In this document: piece by piece, positions 34,237-49,200 of the stretch | How positions within the stretch are numbered: position 1 is the stretch's first letter | Layout: the number at the start of each line of letters is the position of its first letter | NCBI GenBank assembly: GCA_022747635.1 | Contig: JAKTNV010000017.1 | Coordinates: 1,127,501 to 1,191,500, forward strand | Length of the DNA stretch: 64,000 bases | From: Hetaerina americana | Taxonomy: Eukaryota > Arthropoda > Insecta > Odonata > Calopterygidae | Direction of reading: 5' to 3' | The notes under the pieces: generated by a model | What the model was told of the DNA's origin: nothing | Databases searched by the model: none | What the model saw: only the letters and a program-made list of their open reading frames with translations | Position numbers and translations under genes: made by a program

Positions 34237-37200
34237 CTACGATGCCATCAAATTAATTAATGGATGAAAATGACAAGTGATATTTCCAAAAATTCTTGGC
34301 ATACAATTCCAATGTCCCAATTCAATCACATTGAATCTGCAAGCAATTTGGATAAACACGCTGACATATAGCAGGACACTATGTTAAAAATCTGAGAAGC
34401 TATTGGCTTGCAAATACATTTGAAAAAAGTAAATAGGAACATTTTAACATCCCAGGTAATGTAAGTTTGATGAGAATTATTTTGATAGTTAATTTTCATT
34501 TTAACAACAAGGCATTACATTCTATGTTTTCAGTGAAACAAGAGACAGTTCAAAATTGACACTAAATAGGGGATTCCCAATAAAATGCACAGTAAAATAA
34601 AACACACACATTACTTTCTCTCTAAAGCTTCAGTATACATCTGAAATCTTGTGCACATTGGAGGCATGACTATCCAGTGATACGGCAATAAACACTGCAA
34701 AAAAGGAATTTCGTGCACGCATGAATGATCACTTACACACACACATACACACAACACTCATATGTGACGATGACAGCACACCTAAGCTAATAAAATGGCC
34801 ACACTTAAAATGTTGGAAGTAAAAAAAAATAATTAATCAAAGACAGTGATGAAATAAAATAAAAAAACGAGTCCATGCTAAATTGTCAACATGATGTATC
34901 ACACAAACTCACACTCAATTTTTAAAACTTGAGGGTACGAAGTCAAACATGCAGTATCCAAAGCACATACCAGAAAAGTAAGACTTGCCCTGTCATGCTG
35001 AGATTACATAATAATTAGGCAAAATGTACAAAGGGCGTATTATACTTCCTAAGGGAGTATATGTCCATAGCTCCAAAAAAATAAATGGCATTCATATTGT
35101 TTCAAATGGTAATGGAAAAAAATTAGCCCAAAGGCTAAAATCACAACTCAACTAAATGCAGCTGAATTTTCTACAGGTAAGCCAGTTTTCAACTTTAAAT
35201 AATTGAAAAGCTTATGGAATAACAGGATGGTGGACATACAGATGAGCATCTGCCTGACCTGTTAACCATCCAAATACAAATAAGATGAAGAATGATGCCC
35301 ACACTGATTTTTAAATTGGAAAAATATTAAAAGTAAAATTAATTCATACAACTTATATAAAAATAAAATAATGGTCGTGAAACACACTCATGCTTCAGGA
35401 GGCCTTCATCCTGAAATTAAATAATTGCATTCAAAAATTGTGATCATTTGAAAATGGACAGTAGGTACTTATTGAATTTTTATCAACAGTGACCACAAAA
35501 GCAGCCCATGCAATTGCAAATAAACTTAGAAGAGGATTTCACAAAAAAGATTGGCAGATGTAAAGGAGCGCACCTCTTAGAAGATTTTTACATTAAGGTG
35601 AAGAATGCAAAAGTATCTTTTCTTAAACATTCAATTTATTGTTAATGGAATGGTGTGAGAGAGCAAAAATGATTTTAATGTTAATTTTTAACTTAGTATT
35701 GCTTACAACAACATTATAGAAATACACTAAGTTGGCTGGATACATGTGGTATATAATTAAAATGGCTTAGTAGCCACAGTAGAGTAGTTAATGGAGAATT
35801 TTAAGCAATTCCTGCATTTCAACGGAAACCCTCCGCCCTTGGCTTCTTACTCCAAATCAAAGTGTCCACCTCCATCATGTCTTTTAAGATGCGCTCCTCT
35901 AGAAGATTTGCTTTGTTCTAGCACAAAAAAGGTTTAATTAATGAAGAACAAGAAACTTCAAAACCATTTTTGAAAACATGATTAGTGTCTACAGCAGCAT
36001 GCCTGAAACACCGAAGAAGTAAAAAGACTCACAGAGTATGACTAGAGATTAACATATGTAGGTTCTTGAGGAGATGCAGAAGTATTACTGGTAGTACTTC
36101 CTGTGTGATTGTTACCATGGATAATGTTACCATGGACACCACTATTTCCTGTGTGGGTGTTACCATGGCTACCACTAGAGGTCTCTGGACTGCAGCGTGC
36201 AGAGAACAAAACCAAAGTCAGAATTAAAGGGGCAAATACCAACATTAAAAAAACATGTCCAACATGGATATTTTACTGTACTTTACGTTCCTCAATAATT
36301 TCTATGGCTTAAACGAAATGCAAAAAAACATTTTCAGAAAATGTGTCACTTGGCTTTTTTTTTGGTTTTTGTCTAAGATTCAAACAAGTCAAACACTTAT
36401 TTTATATTAGTTTCAAAGCCATGGCAAGGCTGTGGGTCTCACATGTTTTTTCAGTTAATCCCCTTGTGACCTTTACTTCTCCTGGATTTCAATTAATTTT
36501 GAGAGAGGTGACATTACAGCATGCCCCTTTAATAACAACCATGGTCTATATTTTGGCATAGCAAAGGCTCTCACTAATCAATCTCATTTCTCATGGAAAT
36601 CAATTTGAAAGGACTTTATCTTTACTTGGAGAAACTCTCTCAGCATTGCCAATATATTGCAGAATAGGTTGTCCTTCTCTTTGTGGGAAGACACATTTTC
36701 TGAATGATTCCTTTTAACCATCACCACATCTGTTTCACTTGCATAATTTTCATAAGCATTTAAGAAAGTTGGAATATATAAAGCTGACAGTTGCACAAAA
36801 TCAGCAATCACATTTAAAATAAAACACCTAGTGTCTTCTCACGGCTACATCTAGGCAGTCTTTCCACATAGACAAGATGACACCAAACCGAATTATGTGA
36901 GTGAGACCTTTTGCCATGGTCCACCTTACAAATGAAAGTAAGCAATTGCAACAATAAAGGGTCACTCTCATTAAACGTTAGAAAAATGTGCTCTCAAAAT
37001 TAGGAAAAATCTAGACTTCCCCCTCTCTCTGTTTCTTGGGTGGCAAAAAAATACTTCTTTGAAAAGAATATAAAAATCACAAACAAATATTCTGCTCAAA
37101 CTGTGCCAGGAGGATTTACTATAGCAATCTAGTGAGATGAGCAAAACTGATTTAAAAAGGTCCTATTTTGACATCTCCTCAGAACATTTTAAAAGTTGTC

Positions 37201-40200
37201 ATTGCATATTCATTCCTGCAGGAAAAAGTGATGAATAATGCCATACTCTTTTGATCAAAATTTAAAGAGGCCAAAAGAGAAAACTTGTTTATAATTTCAA
37301 CTGAAATTTGAAGATTACTAGAGTTTTGTTGGTTTGACTTCAAAGAGAAGAACCACATATTGCTCACTCTTAGGATGTTAATTCTTTAAAATTGTACAGC
37401 ATGAGCAGTAAACATTCAAAGATTCAAAAATTCATTACTGTTACAACGAATCAAATATAAAACATCACTTCTCTCTGCAGGAGTCATGACTTACTCATCC
37501 AAAGTGCAAATTCATTAACTTGATACTCACATCTACAAAAATACACTAGCACGTTCCACTACGTGATTTTGGCAATGTGTATTGCACTCAAACTGGGACA
37601 TTGCCAGTTTTGTGAAAGGTACAATGAGGAAAGATGGTGGGGAAGATGTACACAACCATTAACAAAAATTATCTACATTGGCTATTTACAAGTGAAGATC
37701 AGTTGGTGATTGTTGAGAGTGACCCTTCTGTTTCTCATAAGAGCAATCGATCTCAAATGAAGAAAAAAAATCAATAAAAGAAACAACAAGAGGAAGAAAA
37801 ATAAAAATACAGCAAGGCAGAGATATATCAACTAAAAAAATATAAAAGGTTTCACTGTATTTGTATGTATGTATGTGTGGAAACACAAACACACATACAA
37901 TCATACAACAAGGATTCTACTTTCCCACAAAGTCACATTTATGTATATACACAACCACTCACTCAGGCATTCATTCATTCTCCAAATTCTCTTACGATCC
38001 TTGTGTACTCAAACCCAATTGCCATGTATGTGTAACTGATGAGCATGCTCTAAAATAATTTACTTATATAGGATATGGAAGGAGGAAACCAATGCCAAAC
38101 AATAATAATAACAGGGTATTTAACGGAGAATAGGAATAAGGAACATTTAGCCGTGATGATCAGTTGCAAGTCTAACATAACACTTGTGATAAACAAATGA
38201 ACTCACCTGCATGGTTTACACCACTGACTTTGTTGGTCCAGCCCATATCGGGCTCTACATTTTTTCAAGTTGCTCCCTGGAAACGTAATAAAATAGATAT
38301 TAACAAATGCAAATGTAGAGTTTATACATTAATTTATAAATCAAAGCACATTATTTTTCTATATGTTATTCAAATGTAATTCATTGCAATAATTGAATTT
38401 AAACAAATATTATATATATAGAGCATATGAAAAATTACTTTAAAACACTTAAAAATTTTAATTCCATGACAGTGAAAAATTCATACTCAACAGATATATG
38501 AAAAGAAAATGTAAAACATGTATTTATGAAAAAAAAACAGGCAAATAGCAGCAAAATAGCATCTATGATTTCCAATATAACAAAAAACAGTCAGAAAACA
38601 CAAAAGAGGAAAAAAATCAAAACAATTTAAAAGCCTTTCAGGGAACTATTCAAATGTGATCAAACAGCAATGCTACCAAAAAACAGAGAAAGGGTAATGG
38701 AAAGATGTGCAAATACACTGAGCATTCAGCAGAATAGGTTCCTGCAAATGCACACAAAAAATTTGGCATTTCCTGCAGCTGCGTTCAAAAACTTTGTGTG
38801 TGCAAAAGTATGCATGTTTTATTATTTCATGGGGCAAAAATATGGATCTGTGTGATGATTTGAACTGTGGCAAAGTGTGTATGGTGAGTGTAGACAATCA
38901 TTCAACAAGTGTTTTATCTGTATGCTATGATGGATGCATCAATATTGAATGTCTCGAGAATGAAACAAAAAATAAAGGTACACCCATTTGAAAAGTTAAA
39001 AAATTTCTTTTGTCTGTAATTTCAATTGAATTAATCAAACTGCCCATCATCCTAGAGAAACCATCACATGCATAGATTAACTTCATCAATTCATCTACCT
39101 CCATCGTTTGTCTCTTGTTTGCGCTTCCTCTTCTTCCCACGGGAAGAATTAGCACGAGAAGACCAATCGGGGTAGAGCTGCATATGCAACTGTCGTTCTC
39201 TGCGTGCTAGCTCATAATACTTAGCTTGTTCCTCTCGACCTAGCGCATGCCACTGATGGGAGGAGGAAGGAGTGAACAAAGAAGGCGCAACATGAGATCT
39301 CTTGTTTCCCCAAACAAACAAACAAAGGATTTTTCAATTAAAAAAGTGGACCTTTTTTTAGAATATTCCTCCTAACATCTGATCTCAACAACAAATTACA
39401 TCTAATAAATATTTTTTCCATCATTTATAGGGGGTACACATTGTGGTGCTAGAAGAACAGCCAGGAAAAAGTTCCTCTCTCGCTCGATGTGCTACCAATT
39501 TCTCTTAGCGTGCCCCCAATTCTGCGCGATTCTTATTTCAATGAAAATAACTTGCATCTTATTTTAATTTACACCATGTTGGTGCATAAACATTCAAATC
39601 ATGGGCCAAATGCAGGTGCAACCTGCACGAACCTATTCTGCTCAGCGATTCAGTGTAGTCCCTTTGAAGAAAGTAAAAAAAATGTAAAAAAAATATACAG
39701 ATAGAGAGAGAGAGATATTCCCAGAAATATGAATTCGTCCCAAGATTGCCACAGCCTCATTGTAGGCAAGGAATATGGTGTATTTTTTATTTTGGAGTAC
39801 GACAGCAGATAAGAGCTGTGTTCCCCTAACGGGCCCGAACATATTCCTTTCTTTGTGACCTTTTTCACTTAAAAAAATTTTGGTCGGAACCCATATCCTA
39901 TCCGCTGCTGTTCTAGCACTACTAGAAGGTACCTCCTCCATCTGCCGCTTTCTCTTTCTTTCTCTTCTTCTTCTTTGTGCCATAGCCATAATTGTCTCTG
40001 GCGCTCCAGCCTGGATACATCTGCATGTGAAGCTGTCTTTCCTGCCGCGCCTTCTCATAGTACTTTGCTTGCTCCTCTCGACTTAAAGAATGCCACTACA
40101 AAGCATGGCACAAAGTCGAGTGTGAGGAACGTCCGTTAAACATACCAAATCAGTTCCCACATGCAAACAGCATTACAAAAATAGCAAAACTAACACATTG

Positions 40201-43200
40201 CAGTCTTCACACCCTTTCTGGACCCTGAACCAATAAACACATTCCTTCAACCATCACCGCTTCTAATTTGATTAACTTTCTGAAGTCAGCAACAGAGATT
40301 ACTGTCACTTCATAGGCTACAGAAAGCTACACTACAGTTGGCTTTGGAGCCAATAAAAAATGACACCATAAAGAAAAAAATAAAAGATTATTGGAAGACT
40401 AAAATCCCTAATGCCAGCAGAATGGAGTCAAACTGACTTAATTCATCAAAGTTTACGTCAGAAATTGGTGTTGTTAATTCTATTAGAATTGGATGGGAAA
40501 CCACTGTGATGTGCAAAAATACTGTACAATGGGTCCATGAGTAATTTGTTCACTGGCCAAAAGTTCAGTTCACGATATATTTCAACAGAGAGAAGGAAGT
40601 TTTGCCTAGGACTGCAATGTGTTAGATAAAAATATGAAGATATGCTTATAAAGTTATATGCTGAATTCATGACCATGATATGATTAAATATTCCATTTAC
40701 TGAGGAAATAAGAAATAATTCCCACATAACAAGGTCATACCAAACTAAATAATTTTTCTCGGAATCACATACCATATCCTTCCCTTATTTATCATAAAAT
40801 GTTTCCAATCTGTTATATTACATTTCATTTTACTATTAATAAAATTATGATTATATTAATTTCAAATGGCTATTCTGGGTGATATGACATCATGATAATT
40901 ACATGCCTCTTTTACAATATGCAACATATTTTTATTTGTAGCCATAAAATGTATTAATTTTACCATTAGAATACCATGCTTACACCAATCTACAATAATT
41001 CATTGGTAATTTTTGAAGTGAAATTAGATATAACCATACCTAAGAAAATACTCAAGTCACTCCTATTGGATCATTGATATTAGTGAATTTGAGCAATGGA
41101 ATTACTTTATCACTAAAACATCTATTTTTCTGAGTTTGTAAAATGCCTTTTTGGGAAATTGTATACATTGCTCCATTGAGAATGTAATCTATTCGCATTT
41201 CATTTTTTCAAAAATGACATCAACATAATATTAATTTTTCTAACTCTTACTTGTTTAAAAAAATGAATAATGCCAGTAAAAAATACAAAATTTGTGTTAT
41301 TTGAATATATGAAAACATCAATTCTCAACATGAAGCATGAAAAGTGAAAATGAAACATTTTATTAAAAAGCCCAGAATTCATGCATACAGTGAACCACTT
41401 ACCCTCCTTCCAAGTATTTGGTTAATGGCAGCACTTTCTTTTAATGTGCATTCTGCAACAACTTTAGCCCTCATCTCCTTCATATAAAGCATGAATGCAT
41501 TTAATGGTTTCTTTATGTGTGGCTTCTTTTTATCTGAAAAATTAATACGTTCAATATTATTCACTCTTATTCCAAAGATTGAGAGCAAGCAATATCAAAG
41601 AACAGAATAACTGTAGAAACTCTACAATCTAACTTTAAGTAAATTGATTAATTAGCAGATCTTTAAGTACACTGTGATTTATTAATGTGGGCTATGGAAA
41701 TAATATTAGAGGATAGTTAACTACAATCCATAGCATAATTATGTATCAATTTATCTACGAAAATATAAAATTATAAGATATCCTCAACTCACATCCCATT
41801 TCTTTCGCTTTGTAGGAGTTTATGGGTCAAACATATAAATTTACCAGTAGGAATGAGAGAAAAATGTATGGCATTTGTAATATAATTTATAATGGATATT
41901 AATGAAGCAGATGGCTGGTAGACAAAAATGTCCAATATTCAATGCTGGAGCATCAATGTGTACTTAATAACATGCCATTAATAATTACAGAAGTAGATAA
42001 CCACAATTAGCATTGATTGAATCAGTTACCTAATAACTTACACAGGAATGTTTACCACAATTTGAGTCCTATCAACTAGTGATTCCATATTACAAATCAA
42101 CTTTCAAGTAGTATTACAAGGTTTTGAATTAAAATGGAACATCATTTTTTCTTGGTTTGAAAATGAATTGAATAAAAAAATTTACACTTGGAAAATGCAT
42201 CAACGCTTAGAAATATTTCCATTTCCTAAAAGTTTGGGTAACATTTTTATGAGCACCATCATGTATACATGCTTATTTGAACCAACTATGCATTTAGACA
42301 GAGTAATTTTTAAATTTTATTTGGCCTTTAAAACCCATTAAAACAAAATATGTTATAACATAAAATTCATTTCCAATAATTTTTTAGAATTGTTAGCTAC
42401 CAATGATAATTAAACATTTAATTCATTGATTGCTAGTGGAAATGATAAAACTCAAACAATAATGGCAGAGTGAAGGGAATGCCCTAATTGCTCTAAAAAT
42501 ATATCTGTATCACATCACCAAGAAAAAAAATCAAAATCTGTCTTGAAGGACTTCATATGTGCTCAATTTAAATTATAAAACAAAGAGTTTTACTCACCTG
42601 CTTGCCCCGAGTCTTGTGATTTGCTGCCATCTGTTGAAGAAGTAGTTGCATTCTTTTGATCCATTCCAGGAGGCCTGCAATAGTAAAAAATTAGTCGTAA
42701 GTATATATATGTTAGCTAAAACATTTCTCATGAGAGCATTTTGTAAAAGCAACTAAAAGTTGTGACAACTATTAAACGAAAATATATTTGTAATTCCCTA
42801 AACTCCAATTTACACTTAATTGGATGGGGAAGAAAGGTTCTTAGAGTTATTCATTGAGAAAATTAAAGATTTCCGAAGGAAGACGGCAACAATACTCCAT
42901 TTAAATAGATAGAGAATTTCAATGCTTACAATGAAGCAGTTAATTTGAAATACCGCTAGAAATGAACTTGATTACCATTTACACCATTAAAGAAAGCATT
43001 ATGCCATTTATTATTCATTATTATGTATGTACAGAAACCAGCCTTCTCATTTCATTGCATGTATGTATCTACACGAAAAAATGATGAATTAGCCTGCACC
43101 CAGGTGCTCCTATCACAAAAAAGGCACTTTATAAGCAAACCCCAGTCAAGGTGATGGCCACCTTCCTTAATTTGTTGACAAGTGAATTTATCAAAATAGC

Positions 43201-46200
43201 TGAAGAGTCATAAATTGTGACATGGCTAAAGACTCCAAAGAGTAAGAAGTTCATTTTTAATTAGCTCCAATAAGACATTTAAAATTGAAGAACATAAGAC
43301 TTGATGCTAGGGTTACACAATAGGGAAGACAAATTCAATAAAAATGTGAAACTAATAGAATGTTATACATAATGAATGTTGGAAGTGATGAACACTCGCA
43401 AATGAAACATTATCAGCAAACTGCATCCAAAAATATTTTTAAATGATGAATGAGAACCTGCTACTTGCTACAGGTTTTGATTCCAAATGAGCCATTTTTA
43501 GCCTCTCAAACCACCAATCAATGACATAAAAAATATTTTTCAGTCCACTATAACCATAAATAAATCCCAATTTTTGAAGTATTAGATAGGAAGAAGTTAT
43601 TTAATTTAATTTAATAATTCAATTTAAGAAATTATCTCTACAATGTTTCTGGCTAAATAAAAAATGATAAGCATGGTAATAATAATTATACAGTAGCGAA
43701 TGCATTCATGCCAAAAATGCATTTCTAGATAGCTAATACCCTTCAAAAGCATGTGCATTGGCTTTCACTAATACTGTAGCACTTGAAGCCTGTCTTAATG
43801 ACAAAGTAGTTAAATGTAAGCACATAGCCTGAGCCATACCATCCTAGAAAACAACTGTGCAGACTGAAACAGGTGCTTTCTATAATGCAATCCAAATGCC
43901 AATATCAAGGATACTTGGTGAGTCGTAGACGACAATCGTTGTTTTCAGAGAAATGGCTTGCGACAGTGAATGAAAGTATTTGGAGAATCGTGAGATGCTT
44001 CTTCAGCTGTGATTGAATAGTCACCGGTGGCGACCAGTACTAGCTATGCCTAGGTCTGTCACACTTATATAGACTAGAGAAAAGAATCTATTACAGTTGC
44101 TTTCTTAAATTAACGGCCTGGTATTTCGAGATAATAAGGTCATTGCCGCAAACAATATATCGAAAGCATCGTCAACAACCTCCTCACTGATCCCGAGATT
44201 GTTTCGTTCTAGAGCGGGCAGAATGCACGGCCGATCGTAAAATCCATTGCCACGGAAAACCACACGACCTCCACAGACGAAAATAGGAGAGCCATTTACC
44301 AGCAATCCAGCGAGGTGGAACTGGAGGCCGTGGGGGACGGGGAAGGCGTCGGCGGGGGCGCCGGGGCCGCCGCGGATGACGAAGAGTGGGAAGACGAGAT
44401 CATGCCTCCGGAGGGTGCGGGTGGCGTGGACGTCACCGACGTCGGGCCTTGGGTCCCCGCCCACTCGGCCGGCCTCGCCGCCGCGGCCGCCGCAGCCAGG
44501 GCCACCTGCCAGAGGCGCCTCTGCACCTCGGCCAGCGGGGCCAGAGGCGGCGGGAAGGCGGCGAGTGGCGTCATGGGAGCGGGCGGCGGCGGCCCGGCGG
44601 CGTGGCCCATCCTCTGCGCTCCCAAGTGCAGGGCAAGCAGAAACTCCCGCTCCCAGAGCGCGGCTGCCGAGGGGACGGATGGGGTGGGGGCCGGGGGAAA
44701 CGCCGGGGGCAGCGCAGGGGGCCGCACAGCGGCTCTTTCGCGCCCCTCCTCCTCCGGTTCCCGCTTCTTCTCCTTGACGAGGTCGATGGGACCCCAAGAA
44801 GACTCGTCTTCCTCCTCTTCTTCTTCCTCCTCTTCGCACTCTTCCTCGGCGGATCGGCCCTCCTCGGCCTCCCCCTCCTCGTCTCGCTCGCCCGACGGGT
44901 CTTCCGAGGCTATCATCGCGGCCCTCCCCCCCTCCAGGTCGCACACCCCGGGGGGTCCGCTTCCGGTGTGGGTGTCCCCCGAATTCGTCACGGTTTCGCG
45001 ACCTTTGAACCGCTTTCCAAGTCCACCCTTCCCGCCCGGGGAGATATATCGCTCGAACTCCTCCCGGGTGGGACCTTTTATCAACCCGCCTCTAAAGTCT
45101 CCGCAGACTCTCTCATCCCAGCCGGAGGATGGGTGGGTTTCAGAGCGACACCCACGCGCGGATTAGACGAGGGTCCGCGCGGCCCCGACGGAGAACCCCA
45201 AGTCCCCTCCCCCAACGGCCCTATCCAATCCCCCTCCCCCTGTTCTCCTCCACTGCCTTCTTCACGACGGAGGTCCACGCGGGAAGGGCAGAGAGGACAT
45301 GGAAAACACAAACTACCACAGCACCAGCAGTAAACGGGGTGCACCAGGGATGCCTAAGTTGCGCGAGTGTGGACGTGCCTATGCCGTCGGGATATTTTTT
45401 TGCGTAGCGTCATACTGGTCCAACTCTCTCTCTCGCTTTCTCTCTCTCTACAGCTATCTTCTTTCCGCCATCTCTCCAAGGAATCCCGGTTTTTTCTCTC
45501 TCCTCCACCTCTTCCCCCGTGATTCAACGGATGGGTGGTGGGGCGGCGGACTCGGAGGCAGCGTCGGCGGCCGGGCACGGAGAGCGGCGGGCCGCACAGA
45601 GGGACAGACGGACGAGGAAGGCGACGACGGGGCGCCGGGACGGCAGTGGCGTGTCGCGAGTTGCGAGCGGCGGCGGGCGTCGCTGACTCATCGCGGGCGA
45701 AAGCCGAGGATGAAAACACTCCAACACTCCCCGCTCGATTCGTCCGCCACCCCCGCCCCTCTCCCCCTCCCGCCGCCCAACCCTCGCCTACCCTCGACAC
45801 CCCTCCTCCCAACGCCTTGCACCCCCTCCCGCCGACTTGGAACGGGAGGGAGGGTGAGAGTGACTGTCTTGTATAAGTATATATATAAGTATGTGCGAGT
45901 GTGTGTGTGTATATATGAGGAGGGGAAATATGTACCCCAGGACACATACACAGACACAAAGAGGGAGCCTTCGCGTCACGTACAAATGACACCTACACAA
46001 CACTGCGAGGGAAAGAGCGAGAGAGACGGAGAAGGCTTTAAAATATATAGTTGTATGTATATATATGCGAGTCCTTTCTCCCCTTTCACCCTCTCAATTT
46101 CTTCCTACTCTCCCCGTCAACGGGGATGAGAATGATGTTCGATGAAGACGACGAGGAGGATATTGCGAGCGGGGGTGAGGGAAGGAAGGGAGTCGGGGGG

Positions 46201-49200
46201 GGGGCGTGGAGGGTGCCTCCCCCGTTCTGCGGAGGGGAGGGCGACGACGGGAGCGAATGGGGGGTGGGCGGTGCAAGGGGGGCGGGAAGGAAGGAAGGTG
46301 GGGATACAGGGTGTACGGGCGGGTGGGGGAGGCGCGACTCGGGAATGAGGCGGTGGGACGGGGAGGAGGACTTTCTCGCGAACTCCTGAGGTCAATCTCG
46401 AGTGTCCGCGGCCGAGGCGGGAACTCGACAAGTAGGCGAGGGAACGTTCCGACGCCGAGAGACAGCAGAATGTCCCAACGCGCATCGTCCAAACTCTCCC
46501 TCCACTCCTTTTTTCCAAATCCACTCCTGCCAAGCGAGAACCCACCGCCGATCCCCTCCTCCCGGGGGGTGGCGAAGGGGAGGAGGTTGAGAAGAGATGG
46601 AGAGAGAGAGATGCTGCAATCCAGACACCGCGCGCGCGGAGACGGAAAGCGAAAGATATTCACATGCATATATGGCGCGTCAGGGTAGGGAAGGGAGGGA
46701 GGATGACTTGGGGTAAGGAGGCTCGAGTGGAGGGTGGGGAGAGAGAGGGGGAGGGTTACGGATCCTTGAAGAGGGATGGGGGACACCGCTGAGACCCCGC
46801 CGGCGTGGGAGTTCGTGGTGCGGGGTGGAAACGCGACAGACGTGGCTACGGAAGACGATGTCGAAGGCGCGTACCGCACCCGGCAGCGGTCCGCAGATGA
46901 AATTGCCCGTGCCGAGGGCGTGAGGAGACGGCTGAGTAGAGCGGTAGGTGGGTCTGAAGGGATATGGCACGCACATATTTACGCGAGCGTGGATACGATT
47001 TGCCTCATATTCCTCTCTTCTCATCTGCAACCGAGAAGATCTAGTCAGTTTGGCGATTCGGCGAAGAAAAATATGGATGGAAAAACCTGAGAGGGGGTGG
47101 GGGGACCGGAAAGAGCAAGGGGTGGGTGGGGAGAGATTCGATAGCCTGGCGACCGTCACCATCGATTACAATCGAAAACCCCCTTGCCCCACCACCTCCC
47201 CTGCTTCCAAAAAATAAACCCACTCTAACCATCCTGCAACCCCTTCGCCTCCTCCCCCCCGCTCCAGTGCCTCCAGCCACATCCGAAACTCGACATCCCT
47301 CAAAAAATAAACTTCCCCCTCTCTCCCTCACACTCTCTTGAACCCTTGAGGAACGGGAAACTGCGAGGGGAGGGGAGGGACTTGAGGAGAGCATTACAAT
47401 GCTACGGAGACGGGCAGGGGAGCATAAAAAATAATAACGAAGGGAGAGAAATGGGGAATAAAAGAATGGAGAGGATAAGAGCGTTGCGAGGGGGAGGGGA
47501 ATTAGGGGGAGTGTGGTGAGGGGGAAAGGGGTGCAACGGGCAGGGGGTGGGAAGAGTAAGGACGAGAGAGAGGGGGCTCCTTTCTGCTCGACTCCTCGCC
47601 GGGGTTTCCCAAGGGGTCTGCTGCCACGGAGGGAGGGGGTGAGGGTTCAGAGGAGATGGTTCTTCCCCCGTCGCGCGCGAAAGGGGAAGGAGTTTGGGGA
47701 AGGACGGATCAGGGTACGGGGCAAGGGAGGAAGGGAGTATGGGGGAGAGAGAAGGAGTGCGAGCCAGTGTGTGCTGTGGGGGAGGGAGAGGGGTGGGAGG
47801 CAGAAAGGGGAGAAGAGAGACGCTCGATGGATGTTCTCCCTCGCGCAAGGGTAAGGGGCGAGCGGAGAGCAGGAGGGGGGTTGCGAAGGAGGGAGAGGGG
47901 GGAAGGAGGGGGGGGGCGTCCGGCGAAACATTAATTTCGGAACCATATCGATCCCGGAGACTGCGAGACTCAATCCCTCCCTACCCTCCCTGACATCCCT
48001 CACCAGCCTCCCTACCCTCGGAGAGCGTCCCTTGTCTACGTCAGAAGGGGAGAGGGGACGTAGAGGGGGGTAGAGAGCGAGAGAGACCCCTGTTTTGGGG
48101 GGAGGGGAAGGGTTCGAAGGGAATCCGGATCCGCCGTATTTCGGGCGGGACCCGCCGAGCCGGGGGAGGCGGCACCGGAGGGCCATTGTCCCGGTTATGT
48201 GCTTCCACCTAGCAACGGGAAAGGGAACAACGTGACGACGGGTGAGAGGGTTTTTCGGTGCCGTCCCCCTTTTTTTACATGCCTCTCTCTCTCTCCCGCT
48301 TTCCTGCGGGGTGCGTGCGACGACATAATGCGCGGATTACGAACGCTTTTATGGCTCGCGTTATCGCGTTAAAGGTCGTTAAATGGCTGGTGAAAATGAG
48401 TCGGGGGTGCAGGGGGTTGGTGGGGAGGAGTGCAAATTGACTGCCTGGAGATACGGTGGTTTGGCCGCGTTCATTACGTCTTCGCCGAGCGCCGGCTTCG
48501 AAATTCCACGAGAGGAGCGCATTCATTTCCGGACGAAACGCGAGGGAGATGGGGCAGAGAAAGAGAGAGGATTAACGTTTTGGAGTGCGCACGATTTTGC
48601 GATTCGCGCCGGACTGACGATGCCCATTTCAAGAAAATTATAAAGTAATGATGATGCAAGAGAGAGTTTAAATTGTGAAACTAAGTGGAAAATATAAAAC
48701 GTGATTTCTGACATGAATATTGCTCCAGTTTCACAAAAATATTTTCTACTCCAATAGGCAAATTTCGTCTGGGACGTGAACCCCCTCACAATTCACAATT
48801 GAATTTACATTCGCGCCCGTTCAACTAATGCAAAACTATTCCTACTTGCATGTGTAAAATAACATTAACCATTAACCATCAACCAGCAGGCAGGTTTTGA
48901 TAGGGCATTACCGAACTCGAGGGTGATGAAATACAAACATTCGGTAAAAAACACTTAAAAAATGGCATAAAATCACAATTATTCCTTAAATAATTACTCT
49001 ATAACAAAGCAGTGATTCCAAAAGTGGAGGTGTTTTGGCCTGCAGAAAAGGGAGAATACATTGCTAATCATTGGCCGGGGAATCACAGAAAGTTTTCCCC
49101 TTCTCAAGGAGCGACGACTAAGTCTCAAGGAATACGCAATATTTTGCTTCCCTATTGTTCGTTTTAGCAGAGTCAAGGGGCCTTATGGGGAATTATAAAC

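Noticed and set aside
44315..45333. Long plus-strand ORFs opposite the candidate first exon
   Set aside because: They begin with non-ATG codons, are compositionally driven by CpG-rich DNA and have no recognisable domain.
45299..48190. Many long ORFs on both strands in the CpG-rich tract
   Set aside because: All are Arg/Gly/Pro/Ser-rich composition artefacts in several overlapping frames without conserved motifs.
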